A DNA stretch of 64,000 bases from a bacterium (GTDB lineage: Bacteria; Myxococcota_A; Bradymonadia; Bradymonadales; Bradymonadaceae). The stretch covers positions 92,199 through 156,198 of the forward strand of contig JAUIBR010000011.1 in the NCBI GenBank assembly GCA_030427705.1. Reading direction: 5' to 3'. Made by a program: the position numbers and the translations under genes. Positions 34,746 to 44,105 of the stretch are shown here, piece by piece (position 1 is the first letter of the stretch; every line of letters begins with the position of its first letter). The notes under the pieces are model-generated. The model saw only the letters and a list, made by a program, of their open reading frames with translations, did no database searches and had not been told where the DNA came from.

Positions 34746-35146
34746 AGACCGAGCTACACTGGCACTGCGTCAGTGGGACAACGGACAGCACACTGTGTGG
34801 CTTTTGGTACCAGCACCATCTGCGACTGGTCATGGTTAGCGATCGTCGATAGAAGTCGTTTTCGTTGTACGCGAACGCCGCGAGTGACCCTCTTCCCGTC
34901 TGCAGGAGAGTTTACCTGCCTTTCTCCAAGTATTGAACCACCAGCCGGTAGGCAGCGAAGTAATTCCTCCCTTCCTAAGGATCCAATTCCACAACTCGAC
35001 CAAGCGAGAACAATAGAACTCCGCAGAGTACTTCCATGTTCATCAGCCAAGAGTTTATCTGAATAACCGCGGTCTTTTGCACTCCAAGCGCGCAAACCAC
35101 ATTGAACTCGATTTCGCATCACGAGTAGTTGTGACGCGACGACCGG
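34746..35146. other. Decayed or non-coding stretch after the remnants
   Basis: About 400 bases follow the EcsC remnant. Short translated stretches such as 'LALRQWDNGQHTVWLLVPAP' look protein-like but are broken by stops, suggesting further pseudogene material, without a family I can name. Opposite-strand frames of 122 and 97 codons overlap here and look like shadows. Confidence 0.4.
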
Positions 35147-35836
35147 TCAGAACGCTATGAGTGCTGTCACAATCATCCCAATACTGATGATAATGGCAGC
35201 AATGATTATGTTCCTGGAATCGCCAGAAGAAGCAGCGAAATCGTCCGATTCAAGAAGATACTCATCATCGGTATCCAGCTCGTGTTCAGCGTAGTATTTC
35301 TCAAGGTCAGCGATCAGCGGAGGTTCAATACATCGTTCCAATTGAATGTCTATTTGTTCAAAATATTCGCTCCACAAATCTCCAAAAGTTTCGGCATCAC
35401 GAGCCGCATCTTGATCGAGTTTTGACCCGGCCAAGAAACCACCAACCATCGCACCCACGACGGTGCCAATTCCAGGAGCGATCGCCGTGCCTATTGCCAT
35501 GCCCGTCGCAGTCTCTCCAGAGAACACCCCGGCCGCTGCACCATCGAAGAAGCCTTTGCGGTCGTATTCTTCCAAGCGGACCCAAACCTCAAACATCTCG
35601 TCGCAAAGTGATTGAGATTTTCCAACGACTCGCTCACAAGCATTAAGCGTCGAATGAGTTAGGGCAATAGAGTACGCTGCGGTTGCTCTGTTAACACCCA
35701 TCTTGAATGTGCGGTGAAGAACTCTCGGGTCGACGGAATTCAAGTACTCGCGCGTACTATCGAACTCGCGCTCGTCATCATACCTCTGAGCGAGTGGTTG
35801 AAAGAGAATTTCGAAAAATGAGGTTTCAGGTAGCAA
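35147..35836 (-). CDS. Glycine-zipper protein with C-terminal membrane anchor
   Basis: The 229-residue product has a helical N-terminus, a Gly/Ala-rich zipper around residues 100-135 (MAIGTAIAPGIGTVVGAM), and an acidic linker. It ends in a hydrophobic tail 'NIIIAAIIISIGMIVTALI' that would anchor it in the membrane. Such zippers are seen in pore-forming or membrane-perturbing proteins. No family recognised. It lies alone between degraded genes. Confidence 0.55.
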   Translation of the reverse strand: MLPETSFFEILFQPLAQRYDDEREFDSTREYLNSVDPRVLHRTFKMGVNRATAAYSIALTHSTLNACERVVGKSQSLCDEMFEVWVRLEEYDRKGFFDGAAAGVFSGETATGMAIGTAIAPGIGTVVGAMVGGFLAGSKLDQDAARDAETFGDLWSEYFEQIDIQLERCIEPPLIADLEKYYAEHELDTDDEYLLESDDFAASSGDSRNIIIAAIIISIGMIVTALIAF

Positions 35837-36173
35837 TTTCGTCTCCTTGTCAAAACCGCAGATACCGTCGTGGCCGAGTTCATCGGGCGGATTCTACACG
35901 CACCTTCGCACCACCAAAGAATGGGAGTGAGGGCCGAACAAAGCCTTCAACCGAGCCGTCAAAGACCGCATTGATCTTGGAGCTACACAAAGACAACGCC
36001 AGATCAACATACGGAAAGTATCGCAAGTCGTTTGTTCTGAAGCTTAATCGAACAAACATGCCAAGGACAAGGTTCGCCAAAAACTAACTTCGAACGGGGC
36101 ATGAAGTGTGCCGGGGCTTCCTTCATTACTCGCCAACGTCGCCAAGACGTAGAGGAGCGCACTGTCTACTCGC
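35837..36173. other. Intergenic stretch without a supported gene
   Basis: These 337 bases hold reading frames of 60-120 codons on both strands, all with unlikely compositions. No intact gene, hairpin or repeat is visible. The promoter of the nuclease operon may lie here. Confidence 0.4.
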
Positions 36174-36377
36174 GTGTTGACCTACTATGGAGGCAAGGGC
36201 GCTATCTGGTCGGTTTTGGAAGGACCCCGCATCAAAAATGTCGAGCTGTTTAACTTCTCAGAGCCCAGTGGAGCTGGAGCGTTTTTGGTGACCGAGTTAC
36301 GATGTCAAGCATGGCTATTCCCGTCTGCGAATCCGGAAGTAGATGAAGATCTTCGGTACATTGGAGCCCGAAAAGCA
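36174..36377 (+). pseudogene. Possible N-terminal remnant of a D12-class adenine methyltransferase
   Basis: The frame from GTG 36174 begins 'VLTYYGGKGAIWSVL', then about 18 residues later 'SEPSGAGAFLV', echoing the YxGGKx...EPFxGGG start of Dam-type DNA adenine methyltransferases. It stops after 67 residues and overlaps the start of the next gene in another frame. If real, it is a truncated methyltransferase beside a nuclease gene. The match is short, so confidence is low. Confidence 0.3.
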
Positions 36378-36894
36378 TGATGAGCTCCTGGACAAACTGA
36401 CCAATCTGGTTGACCAAGAGGTGCTACGTCGAGCTCCCGCAAGGTCTGCGGTTTCACATCCTCAAAGCACCGATTTGGAGCTCGCGATTAAGTCACAGTT
36501 AGAAGACGCCGACTTCGAACATCACGTGCGACTCGAGCACCCACGGACAGGCGAGGGATTTGAATATGACTTTTGGCGTTCGCGCGATGGCATCGCGGTT
36601 GAGGTGATGGGATACCGAGCCGATGACGAAATCTACAAGGACATCCTCAAGTTTCATGTTCATGAGGAAACACGCATTGGGGTCGTGTTCGTCCCTCGTT
36701 ACAAATGGAAATCGTCGCGAAAAACTGAGATCAACTATACGGCAACTATGAAGGCTCTCTCCTTCGCGAATCACTCCATGAGCGTTGATACTCTAGTTGC
36801 GGTTGCCTACGACTGGGATGCAGGGGCGTCAATCAACACATGGAAACTGAAATTTCCTGAGACCCAAGCAACCAATTCTCCTGCCTCTATCTGA
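36343..36894 (+). CDS. PD-(D/E)XK-like nuclease
   Basis: The 183-residue product has 'GFEYDFWRSRDGIAVEVMG' and 'DILKFHVHEETRIGVVFVP', the D...ExxK-like beta-hairpin pattern of a restriction-type core (Asp in 'EYDFW', Glu in 'VEVMG', Lys in 'ILKFH'). The length is that of a small type II-like restriction endonuclease. It ends 8 bases before the HsdR_N gene and is probably cotranscribed. A possible methyltransferase remnant lies just upstream. The target sequence is unknown. Confidence 0.55.
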   Translation: MKIFGTLEPEKHDELLDKLTNLVDQEVLRRAPARSAVSHPQSTDLELAIKSQLEDADFEHHVRLEHPRTGEGFEYDFWRSRDGIAVEVMGYRADDEIYKDILKFHVHEETRIGVVFVPRYKWKSSRKTEINYTATMKALSFANHSMSVDTLVAVAYDWDAGASINTWKLKFPETQATNSPASI

Positions 36895-36901
36895 GCATTT
36901 T

Positions 36902-38089
36902 ATGCCAAAGAATTTCAAAATGGCCGATTGGCCAAAACCCAAGACGTTTCGACGCGCTGGGCAAGATGCCTTCTTCGACCCATGCCGAAAACAACTCGTC
37001 CCCGCCGATCCCGAGGAAGATGTTCGGCAGAGATTCGTTTCGTATCTGGTTGACGAACTTCGTGTACCGCTCAAGATGATCGAGACCGAGTTCAATCTGA
37101 CCTGGTTCAAGAAGGGGGCGCGTGGGCGAGTCGACGTCGTGGTGTTGGGCGAAACCGACGATGGGTGTTTCCCCTTGTTCTTAGCGGAATGCAAGGCTTC
37201 AAGTGTTGCGATCGTCGATGAACACGTCGAGCAGGCGCTGCGGTACGACGACGTGCTTGAAGTAGTGTCCGAAGTAATCGCGGTTACCAACGGACTCGAT
37301 ACAGAGTGGTACCAGCTTGGCGACGACGGCTGGGTTCGTGTCCAACAGGTTCCTGATTATCAGGGTATGTTAGCGTCGGTGGATTTGAAGCCGATGGGGG
37401 CTTCAAAACCTCCAGCCCGTATACAACCCGATTCGATCGTCGACGAGGATGTCGAATTCTATCGGGGTTGTGGAATTCTTGGTGTCGAATCACCGGTCGA
37501 GAACACCGATTACATTATCAACTTGGGCGGTTTGATTTACTTCGCTGACACCCCGGATTTTAGTGGGGACTTTGGTTCATACAAACACATCGAGGCAGGC
37601 GAACGTTACACCAGGTTTGGGAACGCTGGTGGCGGGTCTTGGCCAGGTCATTACCGGTATTTTGTTGTCGAAGATGAAGGTGGAGACGCGCAAGTTGTCA
37701 GCATCTCTCTCATGGGGCAGATGAGCGTTCGCAACGATCCCCATTGGGGCAATGTCCGTGGCACGACTCGGCTGCTCCTCGCCGTAGACAGCTTCGACAA
37801 ATCCCATATCAGCTTAAGCCTCAACATGGACAAGTACGTCCGCCGTGTCGGGAAGAACATCGAGATCTGGCATGATTGCAAGTTAACCAGGGGAAATCGT
37901 GGTGCGGCGAAGATGGCGGATGTGTTGGCTTTCGTCCGGGAACACGAACCTGAATTAGTTGTCGGTGATGAAGTTGTGTTGGGCCAACTACCGAACGATC
38001 GTGTTGTGGAATGGGCTGATGCCCGCGATTTTGTTGAGCGTTGCATCCGGTACGCGTTAGTGCGTGATGCATTTCGCGAAGCCTTTTAG
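36902..38089 (+). CDS. Type I restriction HsdR N-terminal (HsdR_N) domain protein
   Basis: In the 395-residue product the N-terminal 150 residues match the HsdR_N nuclease domain: 'DPEEDVRQRFVSYLV', 'RVDVVVL', 'FLAECKASSV'. The catalytic core is D...ExK (Asp in RVDVVV, Glu and Lys in AECKA). The remaining 240 residues are unassigned and lack helicase motifs, so this is not a complete HsdR. Stand-alone proteins of this kind occur in defence islands. It forms a two-gene unit with the PD-(D/E)XK gene upstream and overlaps the convergent DUF262 gene by 4 bases. Confidence 0.75.
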   Translation: MPKNFKMADWPKPKTFRRAGQDAFFDPCRKQLVPADPEEDVRQRFVSYLVDELRVPLKMIETEFNLTWFKKGARGRVDVVVLGETDDGCFPLFLAECKASSVAIVDEHVEQALRYDDVLEVVSEVIAVTNGLDTEWYQLGDDGWVRVQQVPDYQGMLASVDLKPMGASKPPARIQPDSIVDEDVEFYRGCGILGVESPVENTDYIINLGGLIYFADTPDFSGDFGSYKHIEAGERYTRFGNAGGGSWPGHYRYFVVEDEGGDAQVVSISLMGQMSVRNDPHWGNVRGTTRLLLAVDSFDKSHISLSLNMDKYVRRVGKNIEIWHDCKLTRGNRGAAKMADVLAFVREHEPELVVGDEVVLGQLPNDRVVEWADARDFVERCIRYALVRDAFREAF

Positions 38090-39867
38090 CTCAATCTCAG
38101 CTCGGCGAGCGGCGGTTCGCCAACCTGCTCGACGACTTCTGACCAGATTCGACCAGCTCTCACAAGCGCCAGCCGTTTCATCAACGGGGCCGCGCGCACA
38201 ATGTCCTTCGATTCGGCGAACTCTTCGATGTCGGCAAGAAGAGCAAGTTCGTCAGCAACATAGCCAAGCACCGCCGTGTCGAGATTTGCGAGTTTGATCG
38301 ATGGCGCTTTGTCTTGTGCTGACCGATTGGCGCTCGAATCCAGAAAGGCCAGATTTCCGATTTGATTTACCCAATATCTGAATTGGTCTCCCGATTCCCT
38401 GCCACGTGACCGTCGTAGTGCGAGTGCCTGAGGGTAGACATGGTCAACGTCTAGGTTCGTTGCTCCCGAATCAATCCCTTGGAACACAGACAGGAACTCT
38501 CCACGTTTCTGAGTCATGCAAATGTTCGCGCGTCGTCGGTCTTGCGAATCCACGCAGAAGTCGACGCGTTCAGCAGGCAGCTTCTCTTGAACGCGGACGT
38601 ATCCCAGAGCGTCCCTGAAGATCCGCTCGATTGGGAATAGCTCCCCCGCTTGACCCGCCTCGCGGCCCCATTTGAAGTACTCGCGCCTTGCTCTCGCCTG
38701 CCCATGGGCAAAGACGGACGACACCGAACTCCAAAAGATGAAGCGTGACACAGCAGCGAGTTCTGTTTCGGTTGGGGATTGATTCGTTAGTAGGCGCTCG
38801 TAGTACCAGGCAACACCGGCGTCGAAGTAGTTGGCGTCGATGAGATCTGCGGCATCACCCAGACATCTTCGCGCCTCATCGGTAATTGCATGAACAGCTG
38901 TGACCAACGCGCTTCCGTCCTGCACGAGTTCACGCATCGCAGCCACAAGAGTGTCGCTCCTGCTGGCTAGGTCGCGCAGTCGCAAATTGAGCAAATCAAT
39001 GGGCCGTTCGGCCAACGAAACACCTGCAGTACGGGCGAGGATGCGAATGCCACCATGGCGGTGATATCGGCTATTCGTGTTGGTCAGCTCGGACAAGTCC
39101 GCCTCGGCCGTTGGCCAATACCGTTTGACCCCGGCAAAGAACTGATCCGCAGCACTCAACGGGACGCCACCCGCGTTTAATCTGATGAACACTTCATGCA
39201 AATCTGCTGCGTCTACAGAGCTATTGGCTAGCGTATGTACCGGAAGACGCGGTTCACAAAATGCGGCGCTGATGTCCGGAAGCAGACTATCCAGAATGTC
39301 TGTCTCAATTCGAAGATCGAGTTCAGCCCTGACGCTCTCGACAGGTTTATCCATCGCGCGCGATGTCAGCTCACAGAACTTCACCCAGCCGCCTGGGTTT
39401 TCACGCGGGAGTTTCTCCTTTTTAAAATCGGCATCCGCCGCGTTGAGGTCGTCTTGGGCACTCCACGCAAACAGATAACGTTGCGAACGCTTCGAGTCGA
39501 ATTCACGTCGTTTCTGGTTCTCTCCCCCGACATTAATCCAAAGGAACTTCCGGGCGTCGTCATCAACCATCCCATGCCCACCGAACGATGCGCGCAAGGC
39601 CAGGCATCGTTGCTGCCCATCCAAGATCTGGAGTTCGACACCAGATTGAAGTTCTCGACCGTGGCTCTCGTCACCAAGCCGGTAACTGCGCCCATCTGCT
39701 GCAGCAAGCAACACCGTTCCAATCGGAAATCCTCGTAGCAATGAGTCGACTAGATTTGTGACGCGCAACAGGTTCCACTCGCTGCTGCGTTGCGCCGGAT
39801 GAAGGCTCCAATCGCCGCGCTCAACTGCGGTTAGAACCTCGCTGATAGACATGGTCTCTAGTGACAT
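38086..39867 (-). CDS. DUF262/HNH (GmrSD-like) protein
   Basis: The 593-residue product has the DUF262 motif 'LQILDGQQRCLAL' (DGQQR 83-87) with an upstream 'PAQRSSEWN' segment. The C-terminal HNH domain has 'DVDHVYPQAL' and 'NQIGNLAFLDSSANRSAQ' (DUF1524). This is the fused GmrSD architecture: an NTP-using DUF262 module plus an HNH nuclease, known for type IV restriction of modified DNA. It lies 24 bases after the PD-(D/E)XK gene at 39892, so the two form an operon. Which modification it senses is unknown. Confidence 0.8.
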   Translation of the reverse strand: MSLETMSISEVLTAVERGDWSLHPAQRSSEWNLLRVTNLVDSLLRGFPIGTVLLAAADGRSYRLGDESHGRELQSGVELQILDGQQRCLALRASFGGHGMVDDDARKFLWINVGGENQKRREFDSKRSQRYLFAWSAQDDLNAADADFKKEKLPRENPGGWVKFCELTSRAMDKPVESVRAELDLRIETDILDSLLPDISAAFCEPRLPVHTLANSSVDAADLHEVFIRLNAGGVPLSAADQFFAGVKRYWPTAEADLSELTNTNSRYHRHGGIRILARTAGVSLAERPIDLLNLRLRDLASRSDTLVAAMRELVQDGSALVTAVHAITDEARRCLGDAADLIDANYFDAGVAWYYERLLTNQSPTETELAAVSRFIFWSSVSSVFAHGQARARREYFKWGREAGQAGELFPIERIFRDALGYVRVQEKLPAERVDFCVDSQDRRRANICMTQKRGEFLSVFQGIDSGATNLDVDHVYPQALALRRSRGRESGDQFRYWVNQIGNLAFLDSSANRSAQDKAPSIKLANLDTAVLGYVADELALLADIEEFAESKDIVRAAPLMKRLALVRAGRIWSEVVEQVGEPPLAELRLS

Positions 39868-39891
39868 TCGATTCCCGTTCGTGGAGTAGTG

Positions 39892-40593
39892 TTAGGGTGC
39901 GGCGTGGGCGGCTTCCGATTGCCAACGGACAAGATACTCAGCAAACACGTCTGCCATTTCGCCGCGTCCTGTTAGCCAATCTGCGTAGGTCTCGAAGTTC
40001 AGGATATCGTCGCCGTCTCCCACCGGTTGTAGGTAGAGCACTTCGACACTTGTATCCGGTGGACACATCACCTGCACCCCTCGCTTCTTGGCCGTCAAAC
40101 CCGAGCGGGGCTTTGGGTAGACGTAGTCGGCCAAATCCGACGGACACTCCACAAGTCCCTGACACTCAAGCATCGAGATAAGGTGAAAGTATTTGGCATG
40201 ATAAGGGCTGGCCACGAATATGTCCGCGACGCCTTGCACCAATGGATGGAATCCTAGTTCTTTTGACCGTGTCAGGTACTTGTCCTGTGAGTCACGGCGC
40301 GAGCCGACATCTGTCTTGAGTTCAACGAAGTACGCAGTCGAGCGGTCTTTCGCTACCGCCACGTAGTCGACTTTGACCGATTTGGATGAATCGATCGATG
40401 GCCACAGAGCTCCTAACCTCAGGGGAAACTCTGGAATGAGCGGCATCAATTCGACGCCATAGTGCTCTTCAAGATACTTGGGCAGATACATCGCAAAGAA
40501 AATGTCTGCTCGCCGTTCGAGCTGATACGCCGGCAGATGGCGCCATTGGTCCAAGGTCTCGAATACGTCGCGAATATCCAAACAATCCTCCAT
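39892..40593 (-). CDS. PD-(D/E)XK-like protein upstream of the GmrSD gene
   Basis: The 233-residue product has 'VKVDYVAVAK' followed by 'AYFVELKTD', the D...ExK arrangement of PD-(D/E)XK nucleases, then an 'ASPYHAKYFHLI' helix. I recognise no named family. It starts at 40593 and is followed by the DUF262 gene. It may be a nuclease partner or a modified-base sensor. Divergent from the CHAT operon. Confidence 0.55.
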   Translation of the reverse strand: MEDCLDIRDVFETLDQWRHLPAYQLERRADIFFAMYLPKYLEEHYGVELMPLIPEFPLRLGALWPSIDSSKSVKVDYVAVAKDRSTAYFVELKTDVGSRRDSQDKYLTRSKELGFHPLVQGVADIFVASPYHAKYFHLISMLECQGLVECPSDLADYVYPKPRSGLTAKKRGVQVMCPPDTSVEVLYLQPVGDGDDILNFETYADWLTGRGEMADVFAEYLVRWQSEAAHAAP

Positions 40594-40628
40594 GTCTTTG
40601 TATCAGCACATTAGCATATCCGCTCAGG

Positions 40629-40645
40629 CGGCACATCGCGTGCCG
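40629..40645. repeat. Dispersed palindrome CGGCAC-N5-GTGCCG
   Basis: Perfect 6-bp arms around ATCGC lie between the divergent PD-(D/E)XK gene and the CHAT operon, 42 bases before its first start codon. Confidence 0.7.
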
Positions 40646-40686
40646 TTGCCTGGTTTAGAATCGGAAAGTTAGCGTGGAGGAGATTT

Positions 40687-40836
40687 ATGCTAAGCTGGCA
40701 AAACACTTCCTATGACATCCACTCAACCAGGGGAAATATCTGTAGATGTGTTCCGACCAAAACAAATTTGGGAAAAAGTCAGTTCCATGGGTGTTTCACA
40801 TGCAAACTCCATTTTCCATCAATGGAGGATGAATGA
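40687..40836 (+). CDS. 49-residue four-cysteine protein, first gene of the CHAT operon
   Basis: An ATG at 40687 with a strong ribosome binding site (GGAGGAG, 4-5 bases upstream) opens a 49-codon frame. Its TGA overlaps the ATG of the CHAT gene (ATGA). Cysteines at 19, 21, 36 and 39 form a C-x-C...C-x-x-C set, as in a small zinc ribbon. The overlap and the good ribosome binding site argue for a real, translationally coupled gene. I recognise no homologue. Its placement suggests a regulator, sensor or substrate of the CHAT protease. Confidence 0.65.
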   Translation: MLSWQNTSYDIHSTRGNICRCVPTKTNLGKSQFHGCFTCKLHFPSMEDE

Positions 40837-43800
40837 AGAACATTAAACGGCAAAAGAAGGCGTTTCTGAAAAAGGCGCGTAGTCAATCCGTTCAGGAGAC
40901 CCTCTTCATGGTCAGCGAAGACTGTTTCCGCCTGGTCGCGAAGGGGCTCGATCTGAGGACTGCGTCATCGACTTTGGGAAAATGGGTCGCGGAACTGTTT
41001 TCGAATCACTCCATCAGTGAATGCAATTTATTGGAGGTTTTGAATGACAGCAGGCGCACCATGAAGGAGGCCGTCGAATCTGGCAGAATGCCGCCAGAGG
41101 GTTTTTCATCTGAGTTGATTTTGATGACCGTTATCTCAACTACCGTCTTTCGGAGAGAATTGCGCTACCGGAAACCGATTTGGACTCCGTACTTGATGCA
41201 ATGGGCTTCTGATCTTACTGCGGTCGAATGTGTTCCACTTCGTCTTCGGATTTTTGCCATTTCGAGGGTGCTAGAAGAAACAAGTGCCCACGATTCAGAT
41301 TCGGAGTTGTACATCCACTTGTTGCAGAGACACGGCAATCTTCTTTGTAATACTGCGGTGCCGGAAGAAGTTGACGACGGGCTAATATTCTTGGAGCGTG
41401 CGGTCGAACTCGCACGCCAGCGAGTGAACAAAGGGATCAACTCCCAAATCATGTTGGGGATTTGTTTGCACAATTTGGGGCAAGCACTATGTGACCAAAC
41501 GCATGGAGACCTCGAGAAAGCCATTTCGGTTTTTGAAGAGTGTTTGGAGTTAGACGCACGACAGGCAGATATTGGGGCTTATGTTACGACACTTCTGGTT
41601 TTGGTTTCTGCGGTTAGGAAGACGGTACTCATGTCTGATGACCCAATAACCGGGACACAAAAACTTGCGAAAGTGGTTGACGAGGCTGAAGCAGTTCACG
41701 CACGACTGGTCGATGAAATGGGTTCCCCATCGTTGTACAATCTTGTCACGGTAGAGGAAGGCCTTTGGCATAATTTGGCAAACGCCAAGTTTGACCTACT
41801 CAATCTCAAAGGAGCACACGAGGAACTTCTGCAACACTTCATAGACATTCGACCCCGATACTTGCAGCTAAAGCAGCTACCGCCGGGCGGAGCGTTGTCA
41901 AGCCTCGCTCGAATGGCTCAGATTCTTGGCACCAAGGCTACACCTCTACCTCATGAAGACTTCGAAACGCTCTTAACTGATGTTATTGACGACATCTCTC
42001 AAGAAGACGTTCTTACACGTGACTCAGCCGTACGACTATCAACTACCTTCATGCTGGCTCCATACTCGGCCGTTTCACCAAATATATTGTTCAAGTTGGG
42101 GAGGATTCTCAACCTCGTGGACCCTGTTGTAGTTGGTGGCCCATTATCAAGAGGTTTGTTCCAGAGCGAAGCGCTCGCGCTCTGGAGTGCGCAACATAAA
42201 GACAACAATCCAACGGCTTTTCGTGAGGTGGCAATTGCAAACCTCGAACTCGCCGTGGGGGCGTTGAACCGACCAAACCGAGCTCAGGCCCACAAAGAGG
42301 TGTTGGGGCATCGCGTTTCATTATTGGCCAAGTTTCTCTACCACTTGGAAACCCGTCACAGACGTAGACTCGAACTATTCGACTTGGCCGGCGCGAATGC
42401 ATTCGCATCTGACTTGAACTTTTTTGGAAAAGGTGGCTGGGGTCAGCAAAGCTCTTACTTAAGTCAAGAGCTCTATTGGACGCGAATTGACTATGATCAA
42501 GTAGCGTTTGTCAGCCAATTGGACGATTTGCTCGCTGTAGATCCCAGCCTGGATCAACTGGTAGAATACCTCAAAATAACCGAGGGTTCAGTTGGTTACA
42601 TCGCGACTCCAGGCGTGTTGGAGGATCATCAAGTCAAGAACCCTGCAGAGAAGCAGGAAGAACTCCGCAAGGATTTAAATCGACGTTTGTCTGAATCCCC
42701 ACACAGATTTTCGGTGTCACGGCAGCTCACATCCCAGGAGTTTCCTTCGGATTTTGGCGTGCTGGCCGTGATGGAGAAGTTGGAGCTGTATCACGGACCG
42801 CAACTCGAAATGTACGACAACATCGCTGTCGTTCCGGATCAAGCCACAAATTCACTCGATACGCTTGTAAATGCAATCTCGGAATTCACCATTGGCCCAA
42901 TCCCGGACGACTGGTCCGACATCAAGGCGACGCTGCTTGAAACTCCTCGGCCACATGATGCCCATTGTGTTCTAGATTCCGCACTCGAACGGGTCTTTTC
43001 AGATTGGACTGAAATCGTCGAGTTGGTTGTGAGGAGAGCAGAATGCCTCGGACTGAAGAGGATAGTCGTATTGAGTCGTGGGCAGGTTGAGTTGGTACCC
43101 TGGGAGTATCTCCGACTCAAAAACGGAGATTGCTTTGGCGACGCATTAAAGGTGGTCAGAGCCCACACATTAACCGAAACACAAGAAGCGTCTGTCGACC
43201 GCGGTGGCAAGACATTTCAGTATGTAGGCAGCTACGACGCGCAAAAAGAGCTGTTGGCTGGTGCGGCCGCGATGCGGCATGACGGGAGCCCCATTGCTTC
43301 CGGCCTAGGACGAGAGGAGTTCGAAACTCAGGCGCAGGGCTCAGACGTTGTCAGACTATTCACCCACGCCATTTGGAAGTTTGGTCCATCGTCGAGTGCA
43401 TTTCACCTCGGTGATTCGCCAAAAAATGCGGTGATTGCCGGAACCAGCGATACATTTCCGTTTTTCACATCGGGCGAGATAAAGTCTCTAGATCTAAGGG
43501 GTTGCCGACGAGTGGAGTTGTGGGCATGTGAGTCCGCGAGGAACACAGACGTGCTTGCGTCCGCACTTGGAAGTCATGAACCGTCGGGATTGGGAACCGC
43601 ATTTCTGTTGGCTGGGGCGTCCCGAGTGCTTGGATCTTGGTGGCCCCAACCTATCGGTCCGGCTTCATTGATTTGCGCGTTTTTCATAAGCGAAGTTACG
43701 GATGGCGATTGCTTCGATGAAGCTCAAGCGCTTGCCGCAGCGATCGCGGCCTATCGTGATGCTCTTGGTCCAGGAGGGGTTTTTGAGCGTGCAGCGTTGG

Positions 43801-44102
43801 ATACTGTCGAGACAGAATCGGAAGAGAACCCTAGAATTCTTCGGGCGAAAGCGCTCTCGGCTGGTTGGCGGGCAACTATTGCGCTGGCCAGTCCAAACGC
43901 AAGTGTGTCGGAAACTGACATTGATTCTAGTTTACTTGGCTTCGGGAGTGAGTCGGTGGAATCGAGGGAATTGCGCGAGATAGTTACCTCCCCATCAGCC
44001 GCAGTGGAACGTTGGTTGGAACCCTGGCGAGGCCCGTCGGCCTGGGCTGGATGGCGCCTCACCGCCAGAGATGTTCATGGACTCTTTCGGACGAAGGACT
44101 AG
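40833..44102 (+). CDS. TPR-like/CHAT domain protease
   Basis: The 1089-residue product has a long helical N-terminal part with repeats of the TPR kind (about residues 100-400). A caspase-like CHAT domain follows in the last 300 residues, with catalytic His845 in 'LFTHAIW' and Cys899 in 'ELWACESARN', then 'GTAFLLAGASRVLGSWWP', a conserved CHAT motif. CHAT proteases cleave target proteins after activation by partner proteins; in the type III-E gRAMP complex, TPR-CHAT cuts Csx30. The ATG at 40833 overlaps the preceding 49-residue ORF, and two unknown genes follow, so the operon has four genes. Confidence 0.85.
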   Translation: MKNIKRQKKAFLKKARSQSVQETLFMVSEDCFRLVAKGLDLRTASSTLGKWVAELFSNHSISECNLLEVLNDSRRTMKEAVESGRMPPEGFSSELILMTVISTTVFRRELRYRKPIWTPYLMQWASDLTAVECVPLRLRIFAISRVLEETSAHDSDSELYIHLLQRHGNLLCNTAVPEEVDDGLIFLERAVELARQRVNKGINSQIMLGICLHNLGQALCDQTHGDLEKAISVFEECLELDARQADIGAYVTTLLVLVSAVRKTVLMSDDPITGTQKLAKVVDEAEAVHARLVDEMGSPSLYNLVTVEEGLWHNLANAKFDLLNLKGAHEELLQHFIDIRPRYLQLKQLPPGGALSSLARMAQILGTKATPLPHEDFETLLTDVIDDISQEDVLTRDSAVRLSTTFMLAPYSAVSPNILFKLGRILNLVDPVVVGGPLSRGLFQSEALALWSAQHKDNNPTAFREVAIANLELAVGALNRPNRAQAHKEVLGHRVSLLAKFLYHLETRHRRRLELFDLAGANAFASDLNFFGKGGWGQQSSYLSQELYWTRIDYDQVAFVSQLDDLLAVDPSLDQLVEYLKITEGSVGYIATPGVLEDHQVKNPAEKQEELRKDLNRRLSESPHRFSVSRQLTSQEFPSDFGVLAVMEKLELYHGPQLEMYDNIAVVPDQATNSLDTLVNAISEFTIGPIPDDWSDIKATLLETPRPHDAHCVLDSALERVFSDWTEIVELVVRRAECLGLKRIVVLSRGQVELVPWEYLRLKNGDCFGDALKVVRAHTLTETQEASVDRGGKTFQYVGSYDAQKELLAGAAAMRHDGSPIASGLGREEFETQAQGSDVVRLFTHAIWKFGPSSSAFHLGDSPKNAVIAGTSDTFPFFTSGEIKSLDLRGCRRVELWACESARNTDVLASALGSHEPSGLGTAFLLAGASRVLGSWWPQPIGPASLICAFFISEVTDGDCFDEAQALAAAIAAYRDALGPGGVFERAALDTVETESEENPRILRAKALSAGWRATIALASPNASVSETDIDSSLLGFGSESVESRELREIVTSPSAAVERWLEPWRGPSAWAGWRLTARDVHGLFRTKD

Positions 44103-44105
44103 CTT

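Noticed and set aside
34754..35122. 122-codon minus-strand frame after the EcsC remnant
   Set aside because: Composition is unusual and no start signal is visible; the plus strand here holds protein-like but broken frames.
34746..35146. tRNA or small RNA in the gap
   Set aside because: No cloverleaf with conserved T-loop sequence and no strong hairpin was found; other gaps were also negative.
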